64,000 nucleotides of DNA from Macrotrachela quadricornifera (Eukaryota > Rotifera > Eurotatoria > Philodinida > Philodinidae), in contig JAJEKB010020545.1 of assembly GCA_022393335.1 (NCBI GenBank), forward strand, positions 295,157 to 359,156, given 5' to 3'. The position numbers were made by a program, and so were the translations under genes. Shown in pieces: positions 38,093-50,489 of the stretch; positions within the stretch are counted from its first letter, which is position 1, and the number at the start of each line of letters is the position of its first letter. The notes below the pieces were generated by a model. The model did not search any database, was not told the origin of the DNA, and saw only the letters and a program-made list of their open reading frames with translations.

Positions 38093-38314
38093 GCTTGAAT
38101 TTTGTTTTTGTGATGCGTTCTTTCGTAGTTGTACGTGAAACTTGTCGCGTAGTATTTATTCTCTTATCAAGATTCATTTTTTCCCGTCGTAATTCTAAGT
38201 GAAAGATATCAATATTTATTTGTTTTTTTTTGTAGTCATATTTTCCAAACACAACCCTTATCAGTACAACGTGTACAGGACTGAAATATAATACTCACAC
38301 AAAACCATCTAACA

Positions 38315-39290
38315 GGTATCCCATAATAAATAGTACTCTCTGTATTTTGGCTATAATTTTTTTTTCTTTTTGATCTTTAGAATTGGTTCTCTTTACAAAA
38401 TCATATTCAAACTTATTTCTATAGGAAATTAAGGATAAAAAATTAAACGAAGATTATAAAAGATATAAAAAGTACAGCCACGAAGGGTAATTCGGATCAA
38501 ACGTTTAATAATTCATTTTGTTCTTCTTCGTTTTTCTATATTTTACGTAATATAGGGGTGAATTTTGGATCACAAGTAGAACGAAGTGTGCTCTATCGAT
38601 TGACGAAGGAATCTTCGAAAAGTCCTGTATTGCAAAGAAATATGATCGAAAATACGAAAAACAGTGGCGAGATGATCGGAATAACCACTCGTGACTGTAC
38701 TAATCTTTTGAAGCCAGTAAATATCTCTTTTTTTTTATCGTGAATTGCATTTATTTTAAGAGCAAAGTATACGATAAGATGCAGCATGAAAAGCTCTACA
38801 ATTTACAAAACACAATTTATTTTATATAACACTTTTTGTTTTTAAAATAAGCAAAATTCGGTACAACCAAATTTCCATACTATGAATAAGGTTAGTTTTT
38901 GACTGTACAGAATTTTGCTTATTTTAAAAACAAAATATGCATATATAAAATATAAATAGTGCTTTGTAAAATATAGAGCTTTTCATGTTGCATCTTATCG
39001 TATACTTTGCTTTTAAAATAAACACAGTTTAAGATAAAAAAAAAACAAAGAGATACAAACGCTAGCCATTCATGAAATATTCGCTAGCTTTGAAAATTAG
39101 GTACTTTTTATACCTTGCATAATCTTTGTTAAATCTTTTTCTTTAACTTTCTACAGAAATAAATTTGATTTTGATGTTGTCGAAAATTTGACGACATATC
39201 TTTTAAAAAAGAAATAGACTTAAAGATCAAAAAGAAAAAATAGTTATAGTCAAAATATTAAGAGAATCACTTATTATGGAACATCGGTTG
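38315..39290. mobile_element. Giant foldback element, about 970 bp
   Basis: Two nested inverted pairs share one centre near 38,890. The outer pair is about 38,320-38,480 with 39,100-39,285 (CCCATAATAA, CTTTTTGATCTTTA, TATAAAAAGTAC). The inner pair is about 38,745-38,860 with 38,920-39,040 (AAAGTATACGATAAGATG, TTTTTAAAATAAGCAAAAT). About 260 bp at 38,481-38,740 has no counterpart in the right arm and looks like a later insertion or the source of an asymmetric deletion. The centre contains GTTAGTTTTTGACTGTAC, reminiscent of Tc1-type ends. No transposase is visible. Confidence 0.78.
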
Positions 39291-41215
39291 CCAGACAATC
39301 GACCAAAGTTAACAAAAAAACTTTCAGGATTCGACTAGTTCACGAAATTTATTCAAAACGTTTTTATTCAACAATAGAGTTCATTTTCAATGTTAATATT
39401 TTCCTTTTACTTTATTCTTCAACTATTCTGAGGAGAAATATTTGTAAAAATATTGGTTTATGCTGCAGCATTATCAGTATACAATATTTGGCTAGTAAAT
39501 GAATGATAAACATAAAGTATTATGATTCACTTTATTTTTCGAGTAAAGTTGACTTACTTTAATAAAATAAAGATAAAGTGTTGCCCTTAATTGTAATGCA
39601 TTGTTCTGATATATGTTTTAAATTTTAATGAATAAACATGAAACGCATTGGTATAAATATAATTTGCATTATTTTATTGTATTGCATATAATTCAAGTAC
39701 ATTAATAATTAAATTTCGATCAAAACATTATTTGATATTAATTACGTGTTGAAAAAGAAAAGTTGAAATTAGCAGAATGATTTATATTTATTAAAAATAT
39801 AGATCGATCTGTTTTTATTTGATTCGCCTATGTTCTTGTGGTAGTTATACCCACTCTACAATACATAGTAATTTAGAGTATCGTATATATGATTTATCTC
39901 TAGATGGATAATTTATATCGATACTTTTTGGTACTTGATGAGATTCTGCAACTTCATAATAACTTCTACGTTTTCGTAATAGCTATACTCATACCCACCC
40001 TCACACCCTTGCTGCTTTTAAATTAAAAATCTTTACAACTTTGAAGGATTTTATTTTAAAATCTTTGAAATATTAAGGATTTTTGAATTATTTATGCAGA
40101 TATTACTAAAACATCTAATGAAACTTTAAAATTAAGTCAAAATGCATCAAATAGTGAATAACATCTTCAACAAATAATATCAATATCATCTTTTCCGTCG
40201 ATCTAGACACGTGAATAATATTGTTTCAGCTAGCATCCTTATTGAAAAACGAAAGAAAATTACTGTATCGATAATATATACTAGTTGTTGCATCTAAAAA
40301 CTGGGTTTGGGAGTACGAATGTTAAACCAACTGATGAGTTCTTTGGACAAGAAGGAAGTCTGAATGTTGATTAAATCAATATATTTACCATAACTAAATG
40401 CTGAGACTATTATTTCTACAAAAATAAAATAGTGCAATCTCCTCCGATGTTCAATGCACATCAATAACATCTTCCAAAAGCAAAATGTCGCACATTTACA
40501 GTAGCACACGTCCATTCATCGTTTTGTTTTACAATGAATGTATTCACTATATGAAGATTTTCAAATAAATAGATAATCATCTGATTTCAGTGGAATAGAG
40601 TTCAAACTATCTGATGAAATCCTTCAGCAAGGTTGAAACAATCGTTGTAAGTAGCTTGAAATTACTTTGTAAACTCATCGGTTACATGACTAAGTCATGT
40701 ATAGTCTATAATTCTTATTGGAACATGTGTTAAAATTCATGTAATTACACGCACATTGATATTACGGATATTATGAAAAATTTTAAAAGCGTGAAAATGC
40801 GTTAAAGTGTGTTAGATTATTGCAAAACAGAAAGGATCACACAGAGATATGGAAATCTGTTATTTTTTTAAAATTATTTTTAAAATATTCTGTCTTCAAT
40901 TTTGTTTGCAGTTTTCTTCAAATGTAATTTGTGATCTATAATTATCTAAATATTTGATTGTCATGCTGGTTGGAAATATTTTATGAATATTAGAAAAATT
41001 TTGATTCAATGACTGTTTCTATGACCTAAGTTCCACTCTCTACACTCCTTTCAATACTCTCGCTATGATTTCCGAAAAGCTTGTTTGACTCTACTTTGCA
41101 TTTCCATCGTCGATAACCAAACAAGAACTTTTTATCTCAGATTATCGTTATAACTTAAACAAAAGAGAAAGTCATTTTAATATGATAATTATCTAGAATA
41201 TGACTCACTAAGCCA
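39291..41215. other. Intergenic, contains copy of the G-rich module
   Basis: The reverse strand of about 39,980-40,015 carries AAGGGTGTGAGGGTGGG followed by GAGTATAGCTATTAC, similar to the module at 11,667. No gene is seen. Minus frame 40,294-40,515 has no features. Confidence 0.45.
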
Positions 41216-42732
41216 CTCTATCATATTGGGTGGTCTTCTCACGGACCCTCTCTTAATAGAATTCACGACAACAACAAGGAAAAAAGTTGTTGTAGAAAAA
41301 AGAGAAAAAGTTTAAAACATCGTTTAAAACCTCAATGGTTACGAATACTGATAGCAATTAAAACTATCGTGATCATGGATATTGGTTCAATATTTGTGAT
41401 GGAACTAACTTTAGTAAAAGTATTTGAACATGGTCAATGGATTTTTGTTGCTCTGCGTATGACATAAGTAGATACTGTTGAAGGAGCATTTATCACAATG
41501 TGAATGAAATTATTTGGAACTTTACTTGGTAAGTTCAATCAAGTTCATCTTTTTCTTCGATCTTATGTAACAAAATCATGTTGTTTTTTTTGTTTGATAG
41601 GAGCAGTATGGACATATATTACATATTTAGCAATTAGAAAAAATATTTATCAAATATTACGAATGTTTGTTCCACGATTTCTTGTCTTTGGTTATATGAG
41701 ATCGTCATCGAAATGGACATATACAGTAGTTGTAGCGATATTCACGCCAGCTATAATTGATCTCAGTCGATTAGCTTATACAACTCCAGTATCGGCAGGC
41801 GATTTCATTCTTCTTCAAATTGAAGATAATATGATTGGAATTGATATTGCTATTATTCTGACTTCAGTTGTCTTTCCTCTCGAATTCTTTAAGAAAAATA
41901 TTCAAAGTTTGTAAATCGTCGATATGGATCTATCAATGATGAATAAATCTATTTCGATACTCTACAAGCTTTTCGTGGTAGTGTTACTTCAATACAAACA
42001 ATCTATAATGATTTATTTCTAATTAATAATCCATCTGAAGTTGTTCTTGAGATAGAAAAAGAGAACGATGTCGAATCATTATGTACAGCGCAATGAAATA
42101 ACTTTTATCAATTTATTGAAACCCAACGAATCGGTATTCATAATATTGCAGTGGAACCTATCTTTTTTTGGATCAATAATTTTTCAACGAATCATTATAC
42201 AAAACTTATTTAACAAGAAATTGACATTTGTCAAGTTTTATATACGACTGATGCAACTGTGGGTTTTGTTCAAGAGATAATTTTTAATTCATTTTCTTCT
42301 TAAGAAGCTGAAAACAAGGAATTTTTAAATGATTCTTTTGATCTATGGTCAACTGATTTTAAACTAAATCGATTACAAAATCATCAATTATTTAATCTTG
42401 GTATTTATTATAATAATAAATTATCTAAACTTGAACTTCTTCAATAAAATCCATATCTTACTGAATTAAGTCAAGTAATTCATCAACTGGAAAATCAACA
42501 TTAGGATAGTATCAATCAAATATTGAATCAATTATTCGATCAATTAGCTCAGAGAGATACACCTTCTGATTTTCTTCCCTATGGAAAAACCAATCAGTAT
42601 CATTTGATTTTAATCGCTATTTCGACGATATACTATGCAAAAATTCAACTTGTGAAGTCAACAATCGTTCTTGGAATAATTATTCATAATATATTCGAAT
42701 TTGAAATAACAAATCATTATATAACTTACTGA
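41216..42732 (+). pseudogene. FUSC/ALMT-type membrane transporter relic
   Basis: The reading begins SHGPSLNRIHDNNKEK, then IAIKTIVIMDIGSIFVMEL, then GQWIFVALRMT, a stop, and LFGTLLG. An intron (GTAAGTTC to TTGATAG, about 41,530-41,600) is followed by AVWTYITYLAI, RFLVFGYMRSSSKWTY and ALLRIE-like FILLQIEDNMIGIDIAII. The W-V/A-x-x-x-V/M then GT(L/I)LG pattern with clustered helices fits the fusaric-acid-resistance-like family, which exports organic anions. The cytosolic part continues in another frame (LQAFRGSVTSIQTIYNDL). At least seven stops and a frameshift near 41,910 show the gene is dead. Confidence 0.6.
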
Positions 42733-43323
42733 TTCTGAACAAACAAATTATATACGCCATTATTTGCTATTTTTAATGATAAATTTTTCATTTACATAGT
42801 CCGTTTTTAAATCAATGTTGATTTTTATTGTATATACCGCGCTTATATAATTAAATGTTCGCTTTTTTAGGAAGTTCCAGTATATATTGAACTTGTTCTT
42901 TTTTTTCTTGGCTTTGAAATTAAGAATTAAAAAACAACAGACTTTACTTGGCGCTTCATCTCGGCATGCTCTTTTAAATATAAAGTAAATTAAAATTTGT
43001 GGAAGAAAAATGGAATTGACAAAAAAAACTGTTTTTAGTCCTTTATTGATTCATATCTCTGTTAAAAGTCATAGTAGAAGACTAAAATTTTCACTATAGC
43101 TTTTTCAATTGAGTGCCAAGATATTCTCCAAGTTTCAGGTCATTTGAATGTAGTCACAGCGAAAATTGCCTTTTAAGGAGAGCATTAATTAAACGTACTT
43201 TTATTTTCATAATCACCTCGCAAAGATGGTCTAATCAAGAGACAGAAAATGAATTTCAGATTAAATATATCAACACAGTTGTTATGATATCACTTGATCC
43301 TATTTGAAACGAACTCCAACAAT
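42733..43323. other. Intergenic, no gene seen
   Basis: AT-rich spacer between the convergent transporter relic and the TFIIS gene. Nothing is recognised. Confidence 0.4.
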
Positions 43324-44244
43324 TCATCCTCTCCATCTATGACCACAGTTTCTGCATAAGACGAACAGAGTCATTGGTTCGTCTCCACTAAGTGTTTGAA
43401 GTTCGGAATATGAACAGTTGCTAGTTTTACAACGCTCGCATTCCATCAGATCACAACCAATACCATCTTCATCGACTGCCAATAGACTTTCACGATGAGT
43501 TATCTCTTTCAATTTGTCACATTCTTTCTTCAAAGTATCACTAATCATTTCTTCACTAGTCATCACAGCCAATTGTTCCGGTGTAATACTACCAAGAAGT
43601 ACTTTAGTACGTAGATCAGGATTTTTCATATCTCTCAAATTGAATATTCGACTACGAATACGACGTCCATATTTAACTGTAGTATCTTTGGTTTCTTTGA
43701 AGATGGCATCTTCGATTCGAGCAGATAATTCTACTGGATCACCCGAATCTTCAGGAATTCCGGCGATTGATAATGCATTTGCTAGCAGTTCACGTGATTT
43801 AAGTCTTACCGTATCAGTTATTTGCGGTGGGACATTATTAATCGAAGTGACCGATTGAGAATTTTTTCGTTCAATAATTTGATTCGTTTCATGGCACTGA
43901 GTCTTGTCGATAGTGTCCTTTTTCTGTGATTGACTATGGCTATGACTTGTCGATGCTATTGACTTAGCATCCTTGGTCGAAGAAGTGGTTAAGACAGTTT
44001 CAGGAAGGAGTTTTTTCCATTGTTTCAACAGATCCTTGGCCATTATACACAGATTCTCATCAGTAGCAGTTCGTCGTAATTCATTGACGGTTTTTCCAAT
44101 ACCAGTTTTTTGCAAAATTATCAATGTAATATGTAATTCTTGACAGCGAACAAGCAATGCTCGAGCAACCGATTCGTCTACTTCCGATTTATCAATCATT
44201 TTCTTTAATTTTCGATTAATTTTGACAATTTCTTCTTCTGTCAT
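43324..44244 (-). CDS. TCEA (TFIIS): Transcription elongation factor TFIIS, 306 aa
   Basis: TFIIS rescues backtracked RNA polymerase II by stimulating transcript cleavage. The three expected domains are present. The N-terminal LW bundle covers about residues 1-80 (LQKTGIGKTVNELRR, KDLLKQWKKLLPE). A Ser/Thr/His-rich linker follows. The central Pol II-binding domain covers about 145-255 (VRLKSRELLANALS, NLRDMKNPDLRTKVLLG). The C-terminal zinc ribbon is CERC and CRNC with the acidic tip GDEPMT, which carries the catalytic Asp-Glu pair. Human TFIIS is 301 aa, so this is full length. The usual RSADEP is LSGDEP; the D-E pair is intact. I start at the ATG encoding MTEEEI (44,242-44,244). A GTAAGT donor at about 44,330 and an acceptor near 44,270 suggest an intron in the 5' UTR. 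Confidence 0.93.
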   Translation of the reverse strand: MTEEEIVKINRKLKKMIDKSEVDESVARALLVRCQELHITLIILQKTGIGKTVNELRRTATDENLCIMAKDLLKQWKKLLPETVLTTSSTKDAKSIASTSHSHSQSQKKDTIDKTQCHETNQIIERKNSQSVTSINNVPPQITDTVRLKSRELLANALSIAGIPEDSGDPVELSARIEDAIFKETKDTTVKYGRRIRSRIFNLRDMKNPDLRTKVLLGSITPEQLAVMTSEEMISDTLKKECDKLKEITHRESLLAVDEDGIGCDLMECERCKTSNCSYSELQTLSGDEPMTLFVLCRNCGHRWRG

Positions 44245-45092
44245 ATCTTCTTGATTCAATTCTAAATATTTGGTAAAATCATTCGAATATTAATTTTGTT
44301 AGGAACAAATAGATTTCAACTCATACTTACGTAGAAAATCGATGATGTGAAAGTTGTTCTGTCATGTAAATGTTTAAGCACCATTGGAGAAAATATACCC
44401 ACTGACGTCATCGTTAGTAGAACGGGAAAATATATTTTACGCTGTCTAGATGAGAATGACTCATACTGTTTGATTTACTTATGCAATAACAAGCACATAG
44501 AGTAAAACATACAGTCTGTTTATTAAATAAAAAAATTGGGTAGAACCATTTTTTATGAGAAAAATAACACAAGATAACTATAAAATGTAATTAATATGCA
44601 AGCGATTAATATCAATGACGTATTAGATTGTTTCTCAGCACTTCAAGCGCCAAAGCGACATCTGAAGCTCGTAAGTAAAATCTCAATTGACTTGATAGTA
44701 GAAATTGATTGAGCGGACAAGATCGCATATATATTGTCCTCTGATAGGAAGAAAGAGATCTGAATATATGTGACGATTACATCTGTGGCAATGTACAAGA
44801 TTACACAATACAAATAGTAAACATACCAGCCTATTGAAATGAAAGATTGGTTATAATAAACACTATTTTTCATATATTAGTTAGTGTTCCAAAAAAATGA
44901 GTGCACGTATGTGTGTAGAATGAGAGAAGACATTCACTCACCTTCACCCTCAATTTTCTTGAATTCTGACGCACACTCTTGTATGATATAGAACGTCCTA
45001 CTTGATAAAAAAATCGGTTAATGAATAATTTATTCGAATATATGAATTGTTTATAAAAATCTATGAAATAATAAAGTCTAAAATAATCAAAT
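44245..45092. other. Intergenic, no gene seen
   Basis: Contains the probable 5' UTR intron of the TFIIS gene (about 44,270-44,331). Further right, frames of 76-120 codons lack features; the 44,870-45,232 frame is a shadow of the glutamine-synthetase relic. Confidence 0.4.
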
Positions 45093-46130
45093 TCATATTT
45101 GTTCAAAATATCGTTGTCGTTCCCAACCAGTAACATATTTGTCATAAGCTGCTTGCTCCTGTCGATAGAAATTGAGATAATGGTCAACAACATCTTAATC
45201 AAATGCTTCTCGTGCAAGAGTACTTTTTTCAAACAATTGGATAGCCTCGTTCAATGTTTTACGTACTTGTGGAAGTTCTTTTGTTCGATAAATATTACCC
45301 TCGAACATCGGTGGTGATTCAAGTTTATCAGCAATTACTCGAATTCCAGATGCTAATGCTGCTGCAAATGCAAGATAGATATTACAATTAGTACCTGGAA
45401 GTCGACATTCGATTCGAAATGATTGACCTTTTCCAACGGCCTGAAAGGGTGCGGCACGATTATCATAATGTCAAGCTATATGTGTCGATACTCATGAAGC
45501 AGTGGTCATTTGTTTATAACTATTAAATGTTGGTGCATAAAATACTATCGTATCGGATGTATATTTTAATCATCCACCTAAAAATTGTTTAAATAAAGAA
45601 CTAAAACTGTTGTTCGGCTTGTCATAAATGCTGAATGAATTTTTCCCATTAGAAGCATCCAGCATGCTTACATGGATGTGACAACCACTGTCCACAACAT
45701 CAGTAAATGGTTTGGCCATAAATGTAATACTCACATCTGGTTGATCGCTCACTTCTTTCAAACATTGTTTGTATGTAACATGTCGATCAGCCATAGAGAG
45801 AGTATCACTGTATTTAATATTTAATTCATGTTGTCCAATGCCAGCTTCATCTTTACTATTTTCTATGGGAGTTTCAATTGCTTTGAGATGTTGTCGAAAC
45901 ACTCCAGTATATTTTTCTTCACGAGCTGTTTGAAATAAATAATAATCTTCTAAATAATCACTCATGGAGTTCAATTTCGATCGTTGGTAGTTTAATTATA
46001 GAGGTATAATACTCTAATTCACTAGCTCTATAAGGACTTTGTAAAATAATTTTGAAGCTGCTTCGATTTGTTTTCGTAGAATAGTGCGTAATGCATATGG
46101 GACAAGTACATGATCGTTTCCTTTCTTAGT
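45093..46130 (-). pseudogene. Glutamine-synthetase-family relic (GSI/lengsin/FluG-like)
   Basis: The largest open piece (45,570-45,974) contains YLEDYYLFQ, then ENSKDEAGIGQHELNIKYSD (the metal-binding Glu block), MADRHV, TFMAKPF and the GCHIHVSM block near the ATP site. Downstream, after a stop, come FYAPTFNSYKQMTT, YDNRAAPF (normally NRxxxxR), FRIECRLPGTNCNIYLAFAA and WERQRYFEQI. Upstream, RTILRKQIEAASKL and ASELEYY remain in shifted frames. At least four stops and two frameshifts are present. The ENSK/GQHE/RLPG order places it with type-I-like glutamine synthetases found in animals and fungi; whether the ancestor made glutamine cannot be told. Confidence 0.85.
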
Positions 46131-46162
46131 ATAACTTCAACTGGTTATCAAATAAATGTCAT

Positions 46163-46622
46163 TTGCGTACTATTATCAGTTTCAAAATATAAGGCATCTG
46201 GTTATTTTTTGAATAACTTTCGATAGAAACAGGATAGAGATCTGCGGTTTTCAGCATTTAATAGACAAGACTCAAGAGCATACTTTGATAAGCAAAACTT
46301 TTTCTAAGAAAAATCCAAAGATAGATTTTTCAGAAGATCTTTGGAAAATCGCGTTGAATTTCTAAAAACTACTATAGAAACCTACTGATTTTGTTTACAT
46401 ATTCGAAATCAGCATCACAAACTACGTCGACTCATATACATTTCGAATAATTTAATTAACTTTTTTTTTTCATCGAAAAATTTACTTCTAGCTAACCTCA
46501 CGACCACATCAAAATATCAATCCAGTCAAACTGCCAAAAACTACAGATCTCTATCCTGTTTCTATCGGAAGTTATTCAAAAAACAACCAAATGCCCTATA
46601 TTTTGAAACCGATAATAGTTAT
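46163..46622. mobile_element. 460-bp MITE with about 85-bp inverted arms
   Basis: Arms at 46,163-46,246 and 46,538-46,622 match in inverted orientation with about eight differences. They include TTTTTTGAATAACTT and GATAGAAACAGGATAGAG. The interior of about 290 bp is non-coding. No certain target duplication is seen, although TATT-rich sequence flanks both ends. Confidence 0.82.
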
Positions 46623-47167
46623 TAATTATTATGCTTACTATACTTGGTGTTTTGTAGATTATGTACGACAAACACCTTTTGATATTTGGTGTGTTCGGTG
46701 AAATAACTCGGCCAGATAATAACACCAATTTTTTTTGTATACCATTGTATATTCAAAATCGTTATTCATTCTAGTCACATATGCCTTTGTAAAGAATTTC
46801 AAGCACTATATTTTAATAATAAATAATGGCTTTGATCATATGAATAATAAACAAGAAATCTTAAAAATACTAAGAGGTTTATTATTCATAAGAGACTGAA
46901 TATATGCAAAAGGATACCAATTAAAAAATCACTGGATAGAAATTCGTAATTACATGAAATATTTTCTACTGTTACTGAACTATCCTGTAGATGTTTTTAT
47001 CAAATTACACTACTACATAGATCTGCTTGATTATAGATAATATAATATCGTAAATATAAGAAATAAATTTTTTTTATATTTACAAAAAAACAGAAAAAAT
47101 AATGTAGTTTAACATAATTAAAATTGATAATTGTCTGTCTGAAAATTTATATTATTCATTTAATTGA
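46623..47167. other. AT-rich spacer
   Basis: No gene is seen. It should include the 3' end of the receptor transcript, which runs leftwards into it. Confidence 0.4.
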
Positions 47168-48271
47168 TTATGTTATTTTGAAAGTATTTCTTCCTATCAT
47201 GGGTTCAACTTTATTTCTTTGAAGTTGAAAACTTATCATTTTTACTTCTCGTATGTTCTGTTGTTGAGCAGTGATATTATTTATATGTTCTTCTTTCTTC
47301 CATATATGATCTATTAAATTATAGAATAATTCTAATACAGTATTTCTTATTGATTGTGTCTGAATAATTGTTATTATATGAATGAAACTCATTCCAATAG
47401 CAATAAAAAGATAACTAAGACGATAAGTTAAAAAATGTGTTTCATATTGATTTGCTATTGTTTGAAAAAATAATGTTAAATAAACAATACCAAGAAACAT
47501 AAGTGAAAATGTTGGAAATATAATTCGTTTAAACATTGTAAATTGACGATCAATTATTCGTCGACGTTGAATACTAACTAATGTTATTCGAGTAGTATAA
47601 ATATAAATCCATAAATAAATTATTGCATAAATTGTTATGAAAACTCCATAGACACAAATTGCAATGTATGCTACTGATAAAGGTTTAGTAAATGGAATTG
47701 GACAGAAAAATTCTGTAGATATATAAACAAATGATTTTGTCAATAACATTGGTAAAACAAGAAGAAATGAAAATATCCATTGAATAAGACATAACCAAAT
47801 GAATACTTTGTATCGATATTGTCTCTTATAAAAAATAACCTGTCGAAGACGATAGTATGCTTGAAGGCAATAGCTTGTATAGAGTAAAGAAAAACCAGTA
47901 AAGAGAAAATAAGAACGAATTGGACAAAAATTTTGTTGATCATAAATACTCGTAAGTGAAATCATTGATATACTATCACTTGCAATAATAAATCCATAAA
48001 TAATAAGATTACTAAAACAAAGTTCAAGTGTACAGATACAAGTATTTGCAAGTAAAAGATTTGCAATTGTATGAGATGAAACAAGTTTAAAAATAATAAT
48101 GTATAAGATAAGAAATGAAATAAATATTCCAATTAATAGAGAAATAATGGCAATTATATCAAGAAAAATAAAGAGAACAGTAAATTGTGACATTATTCTA
48201 GAAATAAAAACAATCAATATAAGAAGATATTCAATTGTATCTAAAGTAAATGAAATAATGTTTATTTTCAC
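47168..48271 (-). CDS. Orphan rhodopsin-like 7TM receptor, up to 367 aa
   Basis: This is an intact single-exon frame with seven hydrophobic segments. Examples are TM1 IIAIISLLIGIFISFLILYI, TM2 ANLLLANTCICTLELCF, TM3 LFTGFSLLYTSYCLQAYYRL, TM4 FIWLCLIQWIFSFLLVL, TM5 SVAYIAICVYGVFITIYAII, TM6 IIFPTFSLMFLGIVYLTLFF and TM7 SYLFIAIGMSFIHIITII. The DRY motif is replaced by YYRLRQV and NPxxY is absent, as I recall for bdelloid orphan receptors. The paired Cys before TM3 (NFCPIRSY) and in loop 2 (EFFCPIPF) are present. The first ATG adds an extra hydrophobic stretch; the Met at residue 27 (codon at 48,193) gives a normal topology and may be the true start. Ligand unknown. Confidence 0.8.
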   Translation of the reverse strand: MKINIISFTLDTIEYLLILIVFISRIMSQFTVLFIFLDIIAIISLLIGIFISFLILYIIIFKLVSSHTIANLLLANTCICTLELCFSNLIIYGFIIASDSISMISLTSIYDQQNFCPIRSYFLFTGFSLLYTSYCLQAYYRLRQVIFYKRQYRYKVFIWLCLIQWIFSFLLVLPMLLTKSFVYISTEFFCPIPFTKPLSVAYIAICVYGVFITIYAIIYLWIYIYTTRITLVSIQRRRIIDRQFTMFKRIIFPTFSLMFLGIVYLTLFFQTIANQYETHFLTYRLSYLFIAIGMSFIHIITIIQTQSIRNTVLELFYNLIDHIWKKEEHINNITAQQQNIREVKMISFQLQRNKVEPMIGRNTFKIT

Positions 48272-49387
48272 CTAACAAACTCATTTTTAAGGTAAAGTAT
48301 ATCCCGAAAGTTCTGAAAAGATTTTAAAATTCTTTATTCTTGCATTAAACAAAAGTAAAGTCTTTGAAAGTTTCATAGATTATTGCACATAGTTTCTACT
48401 ATACTTAAAATGAAAAGCTTATATGATGCGCCATATTCTACATAACAAAGATTTATTTGAAAGATCTTTTTTTATTTTGCATATATCTTACCTTGAAAAA
48501 ATATAAACATCTTGATTTTTATTTCAAAAGGTGCACTATTAAAGACTCTAGAAAAATTTCATAAACAAATTCCTACTGGGTAATTAAAGAATCTTCCAAA
48601 TATTTATTTATTATGAACACTATATGTGGTGTATCATTGAAATAATTAACACAAGTCAATAGAACGTTCTGGAATGTCCTATATATTGGACAAACATTAA
48701 TAGAATATTGAGTAATACGTACTAGTTAAATTTTATTATTGTTAATCCAAAATGCGTCCTAGCAAGAGAATCGAAATTGTAAGTTCTTTTGGAATAAGTG
48801 CAAAGAACTATGTTTGAGTTTTGAATTCTTTAGATAGAAAAAAGAAGCTGAAGTAACATTGGACTAAGAAGTTCTCTGTTTTAAACAAAATGAGTTCTTC
48901 GACCATTATCACCGTCTACAATTTTTTTTTATCCTCTTAGTTTTTCCTTTCACATCATATATCTTGATCTATTTTTAATTGAAATAGTAAAGCACTGCAA
49001 GTTCATTTTTATTTGAGATAGTTCTTAACATTACGACACTTATACTATTATCTAAAGATAATGCTTGTAACACCGTTCTTGTGTCATCTACGTCGTTTTT
49101 TTATTATTTTAATTATAAAATCTGTAATTCTATCTATATTTAAAGGAAAAGATAATGAATGTAACATAACTCATCTGTTATCTACGTAGGTGTTTTTATA
49201 TTGATTATGAAACGAAGCAACAAACTCTTTTTTTCTTCTTCAAAAATGTAAGATATAAAAATAGTCATGTAAGAATGTATGTCTTTCACTGACGAGAAAT
49301 GAAATAAACGCTTGATATTTTGAATAGAAAATCGAAGTCGGTAGAGCTATTTGCAAAATGAATTTGCACAGTTTTGTCTACAGATGA
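48272..49387. other. Intergenic, no gene seen
   Basis: AT-rich, includes the receptor's upstream region. No element is identified. Confidence 0.4.
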
Positions 49388-49605
49388 GTAGTGTCATATA
49401 TCCAGGATTTTGGAGATGCCATTGCGTCTCCCTCAGGAGATGCGACACCTCTTGAGGGAGACGCCACACCCACACCCGAGAGATGCGGTCATTTGCCATT
49501 GGAGATGTAAGATCTTCGCTAGAGATACACATCCTTCACATCCCCACCAGCATCTCTCTCAGAAGACGCAGTGGCATCTCCAAAATCCTGGATATGTGAC
49601 ACTAC
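49388..49605. mobile_element. 218-bp MITE
   Basis: Near-perfect inverted ends of about 34 bp: GTAGTGTCA then TATCCAGGATTTTGGAGATG on the left, and the complement on the right. Interior arms repeat GGAGATGC and CATCTC motifs that also pair. The first TA within each end could be a TA target duplication of a Tc1/mariner-type element. The overlapping open frames on both strands are shadows. Confidence 0.85.
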
Positions 49606-50489
49606 TGTTTATATAAGATGAACGAAAAAATAAACTGAATAATTACAGATTATTCAATGGAGAAATAGACTCATCCATCTCTTCAAAAAAAGCTACTCTT
49701 AATTCGCGCTTTTCACCAATCGATTATACTCGAACTACTTAAAGTATCTTACAAAAAGTGATTAGCAGAAGTAAAACATAGTGAAAAGTATTGAGCAACC
49801 CATACATTTTCCAAGTGATTCAATTCACGAGAAACCAAATAGAATCTGATAAACGAATTCCAAACTAGAATATGTCGAAAACAAATCATCGGGATCTTTT
49901 AAAATTTACATATCCGATTGCGCTCGACATCGTGAAATATAGCGTTGATATTAGATCGATTATTAGGTTAGAGACATTCTTTCGTCAACTTTGATCTCTG
50001 CATTGCGATTGGCAATGCTATATCTAACGCGAGAATTATTCATAGAATAGAATCTATAAAATATATCCTTTTCAAATGAAAAATTAATCATCTTTAGATT
50101 GTTGAAAACGTTTTCTCTATAAATTGAGGCTGAGCCTATGTAACATAAAACATTTTGAATTGAATTAATTTCTTTATATTTAAAAATAATAACCTCGTCT
50201 TTATTATTCTGAATATAGTTTGATTATATGCCAATCAGAGTTATCGATAAGAGGAGAGATTTTCTTCACTTTCTCACAAACCAAAACAATTGAGTAGCCT
50301 AATAGTAATGATTCTATTGTAATTTAAATGAATATCTGTTAAAATATTTCATAATGAGTTTAACATGAAATGAAAATAGTATGACAAACATACAGATGAA
50401 TTTATTTACGAAGAACAAAGCAACAATAAATTTGAACAATATGAGAATCTATATATTAGTTTTAATTGACATTCATTTATTGACTGAGG
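49606..50489. other. Intergenic, no gene seen
   Basis: No recognisable coding sequence. The right end is the 3' flank of the small secreted-peptide gene. Confidence 0.4.

Noticed and set aside
49347..49616. Overlapping open frames on both strands
   Set aside because: They are mirror readings of the inverted repeat of a MITE.
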